A stretch of 64,000 nucleotides of DNA from Chloroflexota bacterium. Lineage in GTDB: Bacteria; Chloroflexota; Anaerolineae; J036; Brachytrichaceae. The notes beneath the pieces were generated by a model, which made no database searches, had not been told where the DNA came from, and saw only the letters and a program-made list of their open reading frames with translations. The translations under genes and the position numbers were made by a program. Of the stretch, positions 36,904-46,067 are shown piece after piece (position 1 is the stretch's first letter; the number at the start of each line of letters is the position of its first letter). Location of the stretch: positions 1 to 64,000 of the forward strand of contig JANXLU010000053.1 of NCBI GenBank assembly GCA_025354985.1, read 5' to 3'.

Positions 36904-38394
36904 TTAATAGGCGTTTTCGTCGGGGCGCACCAAGGTCTGCCAAATGGTTCGTAAGATGATCTGGATGTCCAGCCAAACCGACCAATTTTCAATGTACCAC
37001 AAGTCATATTTTGTGCGTTCCTCAATCGAAGTGTCGCCTCGCAACCCGTTCACTTGCGCCCAGCCGGTCAATCCGGCCTTTTCCCTGTGGCGCTCCATAT
37101 ACCTCGGGATGAGTTTGCGAAACTCTTCCACATAAACCGGTCGTTCTGGCCGCGGTCCCACCAGGCTCATATTCCCCAGCAGCACATTTATTAATTGGGG
37201 CAATTCGTCGATATTCGTTCGCCGAATCAATCGTCCGATACGCGTTACACGTGTGTCGCCCTTGGTCGTCCATCCGGGTCCATTTCGCTCGGCATCCTGG
37301 CGCATGCTGCGAAATTTGAATACATTGAAGCGACTCCCATCCAGACCCATTCGTTCCTGCACCAGGAACACTGTTCCGCGCGAATCCAGCTTGATAAGTA
37401 GCGCCACCAACAGCATAAACGGAGAAAGCAAAATCATGCCAATTCCACTTCCGGCGATGTCCACCGCACGTTTGAGCGTCAACTTCCAGCCACGCAGGCT
37501 TACGTCGCGTACATTCAGTAGTGGCAGGCCGCCCAATTCACTGATGCTCATCTGACCGGCCATGATTTGGAAAACGTCTGGAAACACCTTGATGCTGATG
37601 CTGTTGCGGTCACACCGTGCAATGATCCCCAGCATGTCCTCATCGGTGGCCTCGGGAACCGCAACAATCACCTCATCCACTTCATGGCTGGTGATGAGCC
37701 GACTCATGTCATCCAGACCATTCAATACTTTGAGGTCTTGGATGACAGGCGCGGCTGGTTGTCCAGTTTCCGACGCCCGGTAAGGCACGATTCCAACAAC
37801 ATCGTATCCAAGCCGCGAATTTTGCGTCAATCGCTGATAAACCGCCAACACTGGTTCTCCGCTGCCAACCAAAACGACACGGGTGCGCCCATAACCCACC
37901 GATTGCAAAATCCGCTGGCCCCGTGCCTGAGCACCCCTGAGAATGGTGATCGCCAGTATTGACAGTACCCAGGCATAAATGATCATCCCGCGCGAATAGT
38001 CAAAGGTCAACCCCTTGAACAAGAATGCGGCGGCAGCCACACCGATCAGAGTTCCGATTGAAACGCCCGAGAAAATCCGATTGAGCTCGTCTGATCCAAC
38101 CCGTGTGCGCTTGCGGTGATACATGCGACCCAAAAAAAACGCCACCACAATGGCGACTACCTGCAACGCCACCAGCGGCACAAAGTCTGCAAATCTGTTT
38201 AGCCCCTGGGCCGGTTCGGGCAGTGGAATGATGCGACGCAGCCTGTGCGCGACATAGAAGGCCACCACCACGCCGGTCGCATCCGCCAGAAACAGCGAAA
38301 GCGTGACGATCGCGGAATAGTGCCGTTGCATTAAGGGCAAATTCGCCTTGCTCTCGTGACTTATCGCGGTATGGGCCACCACATCTTTCAACAT
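36904..38394 (-). CDS. Polyprenyl-phosphate sugar-1-phosphate transferase (WbaP/CpsE-like)
   Basis: A 496-residue membrane enzyme that starts exopolysaccharide or O-antigen repeat units by moving a sugar phosphate onto undecaprenyl phosphate. The N-terminal half has five membrane helices and a CoA-binding-like domain (VVLVGSGEPV). The C-terminal catalytic domain begins with the helix after GWKLTLKRAVD and has KFRSM and the conserved DELPQLINVLLGNMSLVGPRP. No other polysaccharide genes are adjacent. TATAAT lies 17 nt before the start. Confidence 0.9.
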   Translation of the reverse strand: MLKDVVAHTAISHESKANLPLMQRHYSAIVTLSLFLADATGVVVAFYVAHRLRRIIPLPEPAQGLNRFADFVPLVALQVVAIVVAFFLGRMYHRKRTRVGSDELNRIFSGVSIGTLIGVAAAAFLFKGLTFDYSRGMIIYAWVLSILAITILRGAQARGQRILQSVGYGRTRVVLVGSGEPVLAVYQRLTQNSRLGYDVVGIVPYRASETGQPAAPVIQDLKVLNGLDDMSRLITSHEVDEVIVAVPEATDEDMLGIIARCDRNSISIKVFPDVFQIMAGQMSISELGGLPLLNVRDVSLRGWKLTLKRAVDIAGSGIGMILLSPFMLLVALLIKLDSRGTVFLVQERMGLDGSRFNVFKFRSMRQDAERNGPGWTTKGDTRVTRIGRLIRRTNIDELPQLINVLLGNMSLVGPRPERPVYVEEFRKLIPRYMERHREKAGLTGWAQVNGLRGDTSIEERTKYDLWYIENWSVWLDIQIILRTIWQTLVRPDENAY

Positions 38395-38474
38395 ATGAGG
38401 TTGAAGAAGGAATTATAGGACGCACGTTGGAACACAAATGATTGCCGGCGTCCGATTCGTGTATCGTGCACCCC

Positions 38475-39377
38475 GTGTCATCACTACCCGCCACCTTGCC
38501 GCCCAACCTGCTGCGCATCGGTGACTTTTCTCAGCTCGCCCAGCTGACCGTTCCCGCGTTGCGACACTATGACGAAGTGGGTCTGCTCAAGCCCGCCTAT
38601 GTGGACAAGTTCACCGACTATCGCTATTACTCACTGGATCAGTTGACTGCGGTCAATCGGATTCTCGCCCTCCGGGACTTGGGTTTGTCACTTGATCAAA
38701 TTCGGCGTATATTGCACGAGCCACTGACAGCCGAGCAATTTCAGGCCATGTTAAGTGCCCGGCGGGCCGAACTGGCACGGCAAATATCTCAGGAGGAGCA
38801 ACGTCTAAAACGAGTGGACGCGCGTTTGAAACATCTGACGGGGGAGCTGGTGTCGTCTGCTTACGAAGTGGTACTCAAGCCGGTCGAGGCCATCACAATT
38901 GCTGCAACACGCGAATGGGTGCCGCATGTCAGCCAAATGGCTGAGCACCGCAGTTCCGCGTTGGCCAGGCTTTATGGCTGGTTGGAAACCAACGGTATCA
39001 GCCAAACCCAAGTGTCTTTGGAGGCCATGCACTATCACAGCGACGGCTACATGGATACCGAAATTGACATGGAGGCCGCCGTAGTGCTTACAAAGGCCCA
39101 GGTGCGGCAGTTGCGTGGATCGAAAGATCAGGTTCAGGTCACGGTTCGTGACCTGCCGGCCGAGCCAACCATGGCCAGTACCATTCATAATGGATTACTC
39201 TGGGAAATTCCCGAAGGCATTGTCGCGTTGTTTGCATGGATTGCCCGCAACGGCTTTCAGTCTTCCGGGAGTATTCGGGAGTTGCACCACTTTGGCAGGG
39301 AGTACCCTGTTTATCGCGACGAAAGCCAATTTCAGCCCCGCGTTTTAGAGCTTCAGATTCCCGTAACCAAGATTTGA
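38475..39377 (+). CDS. MerR family regulator with GyrI-like effector domain
   Basis: A 300-residue regulator: MerR HTH (LLRIGDFSQLAQLTVPALRHYDE), a coiled-coil dimerisation helix (about 80-115), and a C-terminal GyrI/BmrR-like ligand domain. Such proteins usually switch on drug efflux genes by remodelling promoters. The GTG at 38475 is 7 nt after TATCGT, so leaderless; the longer frame upstream passes the -10 box. The divergent neighbour is the sugar transferase. Confidence 0.8.
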   Translation: MSSLPATLPPNLLRIGDFSQLAQLTVPALRHYDEVGLLKPAYVDKFTDYRYYSLDQLTAVNRILALRDLGLSLDQIRRILHEPLTAEQFQAMLSARRAELARQISQEEQRLKRVDARLKHLTGELVSSAYEVVLKPVEAITIAATREWVPHVSQMAEHRSSALARLYGWLETNGISQTQVSLEAMHYHSDGYMDTEIDMEAAVVLTKAQVRQLRGSKDQVQVTVRDLPAEPTMASTIHNGLLWEIPEGIVALFAWIARNGFQSSGSIRELHHFGREYPVYRDESQFQPRVLELQIPVTKI

Positions 39378-39394
39378 GATGCTTACGCTCTTAG

Positions 39395-39654
39395 TGCGAC
39401 CACTTCATCCAGACACCTGAACCGGATCGACACACTTTTCACGAATTGGTTTGGGAATTGGCTTGGATAGCGAAAGGTGAAGGCTGGCATGAGGTTGACT
39501 TTAAGCGGCATGTCGTGCGGCCAAACACTTTGCCCTACGGAACGGCTCGGTAAAACCCTCAATTGCAGATGAATTGGCCACCTGGCCGGGAAAGCTGTCC
39601 AAGTGGTTGGTTCGCGAACGACACGCTTATCTCATGATGGTGCGAGCGGAATAA
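39395..39654 (+). pseudogene. Decayed coding remnant, frameshifted
   Basis: The 292 bp between the MerR and UspA genes hold two joined open segments. One (39395-39553, after a TAG at 39392) reads with good codon usage: FHELVWELAWIAKGEGWHE. A +1 shift near 39547 links to a second that ends at a TAA (39652-39654): ELATWPGKLSKWLVRERHAY. No start codon remains. I do not recognise the family. Confidence 0.45.
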
Positions 39655-39669
39655 CTTTCGCGAATCATC

Positions 39670-40113
39670 ATGTTTAAGAAAATACTCGTTCCCCTCGATC
39701 AATCCGTCATGGCCGAAGCCGCGTTGCCGCTGGCACGCGGTCTCGCCGAACAGTTTGGATGTGAGGTCGTGCTGTTCCACGCGATCGTTCCGGTCAGCAT
39801 GCAATACTACAGTCCCGAGGCGATGCCGTATCTGGCCGAGGCCGAGCACGCGAAGCGCGTCGAGTCCAACACCTATCTGCAACGCGTCGTAAGTTCACTT
39901 CTTGACCGCGGCGTCAAGGCCCATGTCGTCTTAACCGAAGAAAAGTCTGCCGCGAATTCAATACTGGATTTCGTAGAGCGGAATGCTGTTGATCTTATTG
40001 TAATGTCGACTCACGGGCGCAGCGGTATTGGTCGTTGGCTGATGGGCAGCGTCACGGACAAGGTAATTCATGGCGCAAGAGTTCCCTTGATGCTGGTCCG
40101 CCCGGAAGAATAG
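39670..40113 (+). CDS. Universal stress protein (UspA family)
   Basis: A 147-residue UspA protein with an ATP-binding pattern: KKILVPLDQS at the N-terminus and STHGRSGIGRWLMGSV near the C-terminus (G-2x-G-9x-G type). It works in stress survival, possibly by nucleotide sensing. First gene of a same-strand run with the PRC-barrel and CBS proteins. Confidence 0.9.
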   Translation: MFKKILVPLDQSVMAEAALPLARGLAEQFGCEVVLFHAIVPVSMQYYSPEAMPYLAEAEHAKRVESNTYLQRVVSSLLDRGVKAHVVLTEEKSAANSILDFVERNAVDLIVMSTHGRSGIGRWLMGSVTDKVIHGARVPLMLVRPEE

Positions 40114-40153
40114 ACAAGCGCCGCTGAATACCATATGTAATTAGGAGGTAATC

Positions 40154-40843
40154 ATGCATTTCAAACAAGGGGCGTCAGTATTTGAGAAAAATCGCATACA
40201 GGTGGGTCACGTGGAGCGCGTGGTGTTTGATCCAAAAACGCGCGAGGTTGATGGAGTTGTCGTTCGTAAGGGAATTCTGTTTACCGATGACAAAGTGGTG
40301 CCAATAGGCTTGGTCGATCAAGCCGCCGAGGGTCGTGTCGATTTGAGTATCTCGGAAGAGGATGTGGGCCGCTTGCCAAAGTTCGAATCCGTGGAGTACG
40401 TGACCTTTGAAGTAAATAATCAGGGTGAGAATCTTGAAACCGTTCCCGGTGAACCGCACCACGGTGGATTGAGTTCCGCACCTCCATATTTTTACTATCC
40501 AGGTGTTGGCGCCCAACCTTGGGCCACTGCGAGGTGGTCTGGCCGGGGTTCTGAGGCTCACTATGTTGAGAACATTCCCGAAGGAGATATCGCCCTGATG
40601 AAGGGGGCCTTGGTTGTTTCAAACGACAAGGTGAATGTGGGCCGCCTGCTGGAGTTGATCTCGCATGAAAAGGAGAACAGGGTTTCCCACTTCGTGCTCG
40701 CACGCGGGCTGATCAATAGGGATTGTGTGGCAATTCCGTCGGGCTGGATCAAATCGTTGGACGAGGACACAATTCTGCTTGCAGTAAATGCTGACATCGT
40801 CGACGCCCTCCCCACGTTACCAGACCTGGTGGTCGCAAACTAA
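40154..40843 (+). CDS. Double PRC-barrel protein
   Basis: A 229-residue protein with two PRC-barrel-like domains (about 1-80 and 140-215): GHVERVVFDPKTREVDGVVV and VGRLLELISHEKENRVSHF. PRC barrels occur in photosystem, RNA-processing and stress proteins; no enzymatic site is known. The start is well supported by TAGGAGG ending 5 nt before the ATG, the strongest Shine-Dalgarno in the window. It sits between UspA and CBS genes. Confidence 0.8.
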   Translation: MHFKQGASVFEKNRIQVGHVERVVFDPKTREVDGVVVRKGILFTDDKVVPIGLVDQAAEGRVDLSISEEDVGRLPKFESVEYVTFEVNNQGENLETVPGEPHHGGLSSAPPYFYYPGVGAQPWATARWSGRGSEAHYVENIPEGDIALMKGALVVSNDKVNVGRLLELISHEKENRVSHFVLARGLINRDCVAIPSGWIKSLDEDTILLAVNADIVDALPTLPDLVVAN

Positions 40844-40868
40844 TTGTGTCTGGAAAGGACTAACCGAC

Positions 40869-41294
40869 ATGACAAGCGCAAAAATAAAGCCGGCGGAGAC
40901 CAAGAAAACACTAAACTGGATGAATTCCAGCCCGATAACCGTTTCACCCACCACGTCTGTAAGCACCGCCTTTCAGTTGATGAGTGCTCGTCATATCCGT
41001 CGGCTTCCCGTGATGGAAGGCGGTCGGTTGGTAGGCATTCTTACACTTGGAGATGTTCGTAGCAAGGCAGCAGATACCGACAGTGACGAAGCACGCCGTA
41101 TTCCGGTGGCGGCGGCAATGACGGGGGACCCGGTTTCCATTACACCCGGCACCTCGCTCCTCGAAGCTGCTCGCATCATGATTGACCGAAAGATTAGTGG
41201 GTTGTCTGTGGTGTCGGAACCGGACAAGCGTCTGGTAGGCATTATCACCGAGTCGGATATCTTTCGCGCGTTTGTTGCGGACGAAACTGCCTGA
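40869..41294 (+). CDS. CBS domain pair protein
   Basis: A 141-residue protein made of two CBS domains, which bind adenosine nucleotides. The repeated pattern is ITVSPTTSVSTAFQLM...RLPVMEGGRLVGILTLGD. It probably works as an energy sensor. ATG 40869 is chosen because GGAAAGG lies upstream and the upstream frame overlaps the previous gene. The next gene encodes a similar pair. Confidence 0.85.
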   Translation: MTSAKIKPAETKKTLNWMNSSPITVSPTTSVSTAFQLMSARHIRRLPVMEGGRLVGILTLGDVRSKAADTDSDEARRIPVAAAMTGDPVSITPGTSLLEAARIMIDRKISGLSVVSEPDKRLVGIITESDIFRAFVADETA

Positions 41295-41318
41295 TGCATT
41301 CAATTACCTGATCTCAAG

Positions 41319-41771
41319 ATGACTGACTATTTTGTGTTGGAGTGGATGACTCCCAACCCAATCACGATCTCACCGCGAACCACGCTCTCGGAAGCAAATC
41401 GCATTATGAAGGATCACCGGGTGCGTCGTCTACCAGTGGTGGACGAGGGGAGGTTGGTGGGAATCATCACCACGGGAGATCTCCGCGAAGCTGCTCCTTC
41501 CATGGCAACTTCGCTCAGTGTTTTTGAGCTGACCTACCTCTTGGATAAGGTTTCGGTCGACAAAATCATGAGGCGCAATGTGATCACAGTCTCGCCCAAG
41601 ACATCAGTCCGGGACGCTGCCGAGATCATGTTGCAAAACAAAATCAGCGGCCTGCCCGTCGTAGATATGAAAAGGGTGGTCGGAATCATCACGGAGTCCG
41701 ATCTGTTTCGTATGATGGTACGAGACTTGACTAGTGAAGCCGGTAAGGCCCCGACCACTCAGAATGGTTGA
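41319..41771 (+). CDS. CBS domain pair protein
   Basis: A 150-residue second CBS pair, a paralogue of the preceding gene (HRVRRLPVVDEGRLVGIITTGD, then SGLPVVDMKRVVGIITESD). It follows after 24 bp and ends 5 bp before the convergent response regulator gene. Tandem CBS proteins of this kind often form heteromers. Confidence 0.85.
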   Translation: MTDYFVLEWMTPNPITISPRTTLSEANRIMKDHRVRRLPVVDEGRLVGIITTGDLREAAPSMATSLSVFELTYLLDKVSVDKIMRRNVITVSPKTSVRDAAEIMLQNKISGLPVVDMKRVVGIITESDLFRMMVRDLTSEAGKAPTTQNG

Positions 41772-41776
41772 TGCGG

Positions 41777-42424
41777 TTAAGATTTTTTTATGAAAAGGTT
41801 GTGTTTAACGGCTAAGGCGACTGCCTCGATCCGATTGGAGACTGCAAGTTTCGATAGAAGTGTACTGACGTGAAATTTGATCGTCGAGACACTAAGGAAC
41901 AACCGGTCCGAAATTTCCGTATTGTTGAAACCCTCGACCATTAGGGATAGCACTTCCCGTTCTCGAACCGTGAGATCCGCTCCCACCACCGGTTCGGGGT
42001 TCAGAAGATGCATCATGGAGTCAGCGGCCTCGGGGGACAGAGTTCTTTTTCCATTGTGCGCCGCACGTATGGCTCGTGCCAAATCTTCCGCGGTGGCATT
42101 TTTGAGCAAATAGCCGATCGCTCCGGCCGCCATTGCGCGTTGCACCAATTCGTCCGAGTCAAAACTGGTCAATGCAACAATCTGTGCATTTGCGTGACGT
42201 GCTCGAATTTTGGAGATGGCGTTTGCGCCATCCATCCGCGGCATCACCATATCCATCAAGACAACATCTGGCAGGGCGTGCTCATATAGCAGAACGCCCA
42301 TCTCACCGTCCTCGGCCTCGCCGGCCAATTCCATATCGTCGTAGGCTGCAAGTAAGGCGATCAGCCCCTTTCGCACCATCACATGATCGTCAACTATCAA
42401 TACTCTGATGGGCGCTTGTGTCAT
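41777..42424 (-). CDS. NarL/LuxR-type response regulator
   Basis: A 215-residue regulator: receiver domain with LIVDDHVMVRKG, phosphoacceptor in VLMDMVMPRMDG and a LuxR HTH (LTVREREVLSLMVEGFNNTEI). Partner of the upstream kinase, overlapping it by 4 bp (ATGA). It faces the CBS gene tail-to-tail, and probably controls the nearby stress genes, by analogy with DevR-like systems; that is inference. Confidence 0.9.
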   Translation of the reverse strand: MTQAPIRVLIVDDHVMVRKGLIALLAAYDDMELAGEAEDGEMGVLLYEHALPDVVLMDMVMPRMDGANAISKIRARHANAQIVALTSFDSDELVQRAMAAGAIGYLLKNATAEDLARAIRAAHNGKRTLSPEAADSMMHLLNPEPVVGADLTVREREVLSLMVEGFNNTEISDRLFLSVSTIKFHVSTLLSKLAVSNRIEAVALAVKHNLFIKKS

Positions 42425-43443
42425 GATTCACTCCAATCTACCAGTACATCAGTGCCCTGGTTGGCAACGCTTTCAATTTGCAATTTTGCTCCAACTTCAG
42501 TAGCGCGCTCGTGCATAATGCGCAGACCAAGATGGGTGGCGCCAATACCGTTGTATTCAAATCCGCGGCCATTGTCGTGAATCAGCATTCTTGCGCTGCG
42601 CGGCAGTAAGCTGAGCTGAATATTGGCGGACCGGGCCTTACTGTGTTTGGAGACGTTGTGCAAGGCTTCCTGGGCAATCCGGTAAAACGAAACATGGACT
42701 TTACCCGGCAGCTGTTTGCGCTCATCGGCTTCAACAGTTACATCGATGCCGGATCGGCTGTGGGTGGCTTCGGCAAGCTGCCCGAGCAAATCGCTCAGAT
42801 GCGCATCCATGATTGCGGTCGGTCGCAACTCCAACAATAATGCGCGCATTTCTGCAAGAGCACTCCGGGTCAATTGTTTTATGTCTTGAATTTGAGTGAG
42901 GGCCTGTTGCGGATCCGTTTTCCATACTAGTGGAAGCACCTCGGCCATCAGATTTGCTGAAAATAGCGACTGGGTGACGGCATCATGCAGATCGCGCGCA
43001 AGGCGACTGCGCTCGGCTGCGACCGCATTGAGTATGGATAGCGTCCGTGCTTCATTTTCAAGTTGACGCTGATCTGTCACATCGCGCAATATCACCGCAA
43101 ACACCGGTCCGTCAGCGTGGCTCAACTTTGAGATCCCGGCTGCTGCGGGAAACTCAGTATTATTTTTTCGCAACCCAAATATCGACCGTCTGTCGCCCAT
43201 CGCACGCGCATGATCGTCGCTTGCGGCAAACGTTCTTATGTGGTCGCCGTGGAGGCTTGCAAATCGCATTGGTAGAAGAACGGTCAGCGGTTTACCGGTT
43301 ATCTCGGTTGACGAGTATCCAAAGATCCTTTCGGCGCCGCGATTAAACCGGATGATGGTTTGATTCGCGTCCACAATGATGATCGCGTCGGACGTCACGT
43401 CAAACAACTGCGTCATCAGGATGGCCGACATTGAGTCATTCAT
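42421..43443 (-). CDS. PAS-domain sensor histidine kinase (NarX/DevS type)
   Basis: A 340-residue cytoplasmic kinase: one PAS domain (about 8-115, FDVTSDAIIIVDANQTIIRF), then a HisKA_3 domain with phospho-His in LARDLHDAVTQSL, and a HATPase domain (IAQEALHNVSKHS, DNGRGF). No membrane helix, so it senses an internal signal through the PAS domain, perhaps redox or a ligand. ATG 43443 is preferred: TATCGT ends 9 nt before it. Confidence 0.85.
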   Translation of the reverse strand: MNDSMSAILMTQLFDVTSDAIIIVDANQTIIRFNRGAERIFGYSSTEITGKPLTVLLPMRFASLHGDHIRTFAASDDHARAMGDRRSIFGLRKNNTEFPAAAGISKLSHADGPVFAVILRDVTDQRQLENEARTLSILNAVAAERSRLARDLHDAVTQSLFSANLMAEVLPLVWKTDPQQALTQIQDIKQLTRSALAEMRALLLELRPTAIMDAHLSDLLGQLAEATHSRSGIDVTVEADERKQLPGKVHVSFYRIAQEALHNVSKHSKARSANIQLSLLPRSARMLIHDNGRGFEYNGIGATHLGLRIMHERATEVGAKLQIESVANQGTDVLVDWSES

Positions 43444-43641
43444 GACCTTACAACGATAGCACACGTGACCATATATGCTGAAGAACCACTGGTCAGCCGG
43501 CCAGGTTCCGGATAGACCTTCGGTCGTGGCTGCGTCGCCAATTTTGATCTAGTCTGAATTCAGCATGCGATCACGTGATCGGGTGCAAGATCTTATTTAG
43601 GCATCTGCGCCATTTCTGGAGCAGAGCAGGAGGACAAAACC

Positions 43642-44235
43642 ATGACACAGATAAAAGTTCCTATTTCGCACGGCCACATCGTTCAGGAGCCGGCATTCGC
43701 CCGATTCTTATTTTCCGACAAGCGTGCGGCTTGGCTCTGGCTGGTCGTTCGCGTTTGGCTTGGTGTTCAGTGGGTGGAAGCCTCGTTGCATAAGATTGGC
43801 AATCCCGCCTGGGTGGACGGAGGAACGGCATTAAAGGGATTCTGGGAAGGGGCTGTAAAACTGTCCCCGACCGGAACCTCAAGTGTTGCCTTTGACTGGT
43901 ACCGCGCCTTCCTGAATTTTCTACTCGCAAATGGCAGCTACATCTGGTTTGGCAAGGTCGTAGCGTATGGGGAATTGCTGCTTGGCGTGGCACTGATTGT
44001 GGGCGCATTTGTCGGAGTTGCGGCATTCTTCGGCGCCTTTATGAACTGGAATTTCATCATGGCGGGAACCGCCAGCAGCAACGGTCTGCTGCTCGTATTG
44101 GCAGTGCTGTTGGTCCTGGCTTGGAAGGTGGCAGGTTATGTGGGTGCGGATTTCTATCTGCTTCGCTGGATCGGCGTGCCTTGGAAGACCGATGAGGTGA
44201 CCACAGTCAAGACCAAGCAGCAACTAGCACAATAG
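43642..44235 (+). CDS. DoxX family membrane protein
   Basis: A 197-residue protein with four membrane helices and the DoxX pattern (RFLFSDKRAAWLWLVVRVWLG...GWVEASLHK). DoxD-like members are subunits of thiosulfate:quinone oxidoreductase or act in redox stress. AGGAGG ends 8 nt before the ATG. A hairpin terminator follows, so it is a single gene. Confidence 0.85.
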   Translation: MTQIKVPISHGHIVQEPAFARFLFSDKRAAWLWLVVRVWLGVQWVEASLHKIGNPAWVDGGTALKGFWEGAVKLSPTGTSSVAFDWYRAFLNFLLANGSYIWFGKVVAYGELLLGVALIVGAFVGVAAFFGAFMNWNFIMAGTASSNGLLLVLAVLLVLAWKVAGYVGADFYLLRWIGVPWKTDEVTTVKTKQQLAQ

Positions 44236-44254
44236 ATTTCTGTGCTCAAAACTC

Positions 44255-44280
44255 GGGCGCACCCTTCACGTGCGCCCTTT
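44255..44280 (+). terminator. Rho-independent terminator of the DoxX gene
   Basis: GGGCGCAC (44255-44262) pairs perfectly with GTGCGCCC (44270-44277) around a seven-base loop and is followed by TTTATTT. Confidence 0.85.
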
Positions 44281-44310
44281 ATTTATCCGGCAACTTAACC
44301 AAGTAAAATC

Positions 44311-45384
44311 ATGACTCCAAGAAATAATACATCGCGTCGATCGTTTGTGAGATCAGCTGGCCTTCTAGGCCTTGGTGGCGCGGTAACCGGCCTTGCGGCC
44401 TGTCGAGCCGAGCCAGCTCCGGCCGCCATAGTGGTTCCTGTTCAGCCTGCAAATTCTCCGTCCTCCATGTCTGACATGACTAATACCGTGGCGGCTGCGC
44501 CCGCAGCTCAAACAGCTGACGATATGGATGCAATGCACGAGGCCGGCGTCAAGAAGTTTCTGGCCAATATCGGCAAGAATCCAGGCTTTTGGGGGACAAG
44601 CTTGCCCTTTACAACCGAGTCTGGAACGAAAGTGTTCAACCTGACGGCATCCGAGGTTAAGTGGCAGGTGAATGAAGGAAATGTAGCGGACGCAGTAGCT
44701 TACAACGGTATGGTCCCCGGACCCATGATTCGGGTGACCGAAGGTGACAATGTCCGAATCAACGTCACAAATAAGCTAAAGGAGAGTCATGCAGTACATT
44801 GGCACGGCCTCAAAATCGTGAATGCAATGGATGGTGTGCCATTCCTCACGCAACCGCCCATTAAGCCGGGCGCAACGTTTACCTACGAGTTTAAGGTGAA
44901 CAACTCCGGTTCGCATATGTATCATTCCCATCACAACAGTGCTCAACAAACATCCCGGGGATTGTTGGGAGCGTTTATCGTCGACCCCAAGGACAAAAAG
45001 AGTGAACCCGCGTTCGACTCCGACTATGTGCTGGTGCTCAATGACGTGTTGGGTGGCTTTACGCTGAATGGCAGGGGTTTCCCGGAAACACAACCAATTC
45101 TTGCGAAACTGAATGAGCGTATCCGGATTCGCTATATGAACGAGGGAAATGTCATCCACCCGATGCATCTTCATGGTCTTGAACAACAAGTAATTGCGCG
45201 CGACGGCTGGCCGTTGCCCCAACCTTTCTATTGCGACACGATTACGGTTGCACCAGGTGAGCGCTGGGATGTCATTGTGACAGCTCACACCGCGGGTGCC
45301 TGGGCCTTTCACTGTCACATTCTCACGCACGCCGAAGCTCCCATGGGCATGTTCGGAATGGTCACAGCCGTGGTCGTGACCTAG
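44311..45384 (+). CDS. Two-domain multicopper oxidase, Tat-exported
   Basis: A 357-residue exported oxidase. The N-terminus has a Tat motif (SRRSFVRSAG) and a possible lipobox (LAAC), then an Ala-rich linker. Domain 1 has HWHG and HSHHN, domain 2 has HPMHLHG and HCHILTHAEAPMGMF. The type 1 copper ligands (Cys-His-Met) are only in domain 2, the small-laccase arrangement. It probably oxidises metal ions, phenols or nitrite-like substrates at the cell surface. The cupredoxin gene 69 bp downstream is a likely partner. Confidence 0.85.
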   Translation: MTPRNNTSRRSFVRSAGLLGLGGAVTGLAACRAEPAPAAIVVPVQPANSPSSMSDMTNTVAAAPAAQTADDMDAMHEAGVKKFLANIGKNPGFWGTSLPFTTESGTKVFNLTASEVKWQVNEGNVADAVAYNGMVPGPMIRVTEGDNVRINVTNKLKESHAVHWHGLKIVNAMDGVPFLTQPPIKPGATFTYEFKVNNSGSHMYHSHHNSAQQTSRGLLGAFIVDPKDKKSEPAFDSDYVLVLNDVLGGFTLNGRGFPETQPILAKLNERIRIRYMNEGNVIHPMHLHGLEQQVIARDGWPLPQPFYCDTITVAPGERWDVIVTAHTAGAWAFHCHILTHAEAPMGMFGMVTAVVVT

Positions 45385-45453
45385 ATCCTTTGGGTGAATC
45401 GAACGCCCCATTATCTTCCTGATCTTACTGAGAATCTAATTTACAAAAACAAC

Positions 45454-45918
45454 ATGAACAATTTTTTCAAATCCGTGCTGCTGGCCGCGCTGTTGACGGC
45501 CTGTGCCGGTGCTCCCGCCGCAACACCATCGCCAATTCCCAAACCAACTGTTCCGCCGATTACGCTTGAGCTCGGCTCAAAGGGCGAGGAAATGTCCTTT
45601 ATGAATAATCACTTTGAAGTTCCCGCGGGTGCACAGGTCACCTTGAAACTCATAAACAACTCCATGTCGCTCATGCATAACTGGGTATTGGTGAAACCTG
45701 GTCAGGCGGATGTCGTCGCAACCGATGGTGCCGCGGCCGGGGAGGCCAATGATTATTTGGTGAAAGGCGATAAGCGTATCATTGCAGCCACGCGAATGGC
45801 CAAGGCCAAAGAGACCGTGGAAGTTACTTTTCCGGCTCCGCCACCCGGTACCTATCCATTCCTGTGCACGTTTCCGGGTCACGCGGCAATGATGCATGGA
45901 GAACTGGTGGTTAAATAA
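45454..45918 (+). CDS. Cupredoxin (plastocyanin/azurin-like) lipoprotein
   Basis: A 154-residue lipoprotein with lipobox LLTAC and a short Pro-rich linker. The type 1 copper ligands are visible as His in SLMHNW and CTFPGHAAMMHG (Cys, His, Met). It should shuttle electrons to or from the multicopper oxidase encoded just upstream. ATG 45454 is chosen because the signal peptide then starts correctly; the earlier in-frame start lies in the intergenic region. Confidence 0.9.
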   Translation: MNNFFKSVLLAALLTACAGAPAATPSPIPKPTVPPITLELGSKGEEMSFMNNHFEVPAGAQVTLKLINNSMSLMHNWVLVKPGQADVVATDGAAAGEANDYLVKGDKRIIAATRMAKAKETVEVTFPAPPPGTYPFLCTFPGHAAMMHGELVVK

Positions 45919-46019
45919 TTTGGCCGACCTTTTATTCGCACCTTGTATCTAGTAATAGTTGGTGGCTGGCAACGGCAAAGGTTTCATCCTTCCTAACTAA
46001 TCACGTCATAATAGTGCAA

Positions 46020-46067
46020 ATGTCACCGACACAACGCGCACTGGATGACCGGGATTGCCGGCCATGA
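46020..46067 (+). CDS. 15-codon leaderless leader ORF
   Basis: ATG 46020 lies 7 nt after CATAAT (46007-46012), so the transcript should start at this codon. The frame runs for 15 codons and ends in TGA (46065-46067), which touches the ATG of the next ORF in the same frame (TGAATG). It is either a leader peptide coupled to the next gene or the 5' end of a single gene split by a stop. Confidence 0.4.
   Translation: MSPTQRALDDRDCRP

Noticed and set aside
39378-39669. Insertion sequence fragment
   Set aside because: No terminal inverted repeats, target duplication or transposase motif; kept only as an unknown coding remnant.
46065-46067. Selenocysteine or programmed readthrough at the TGA
   Set aside because: I see no stem-loop of the SECIS type just downstream, and the following ATG offers normal reinitiation; left as a possible stop mutation.
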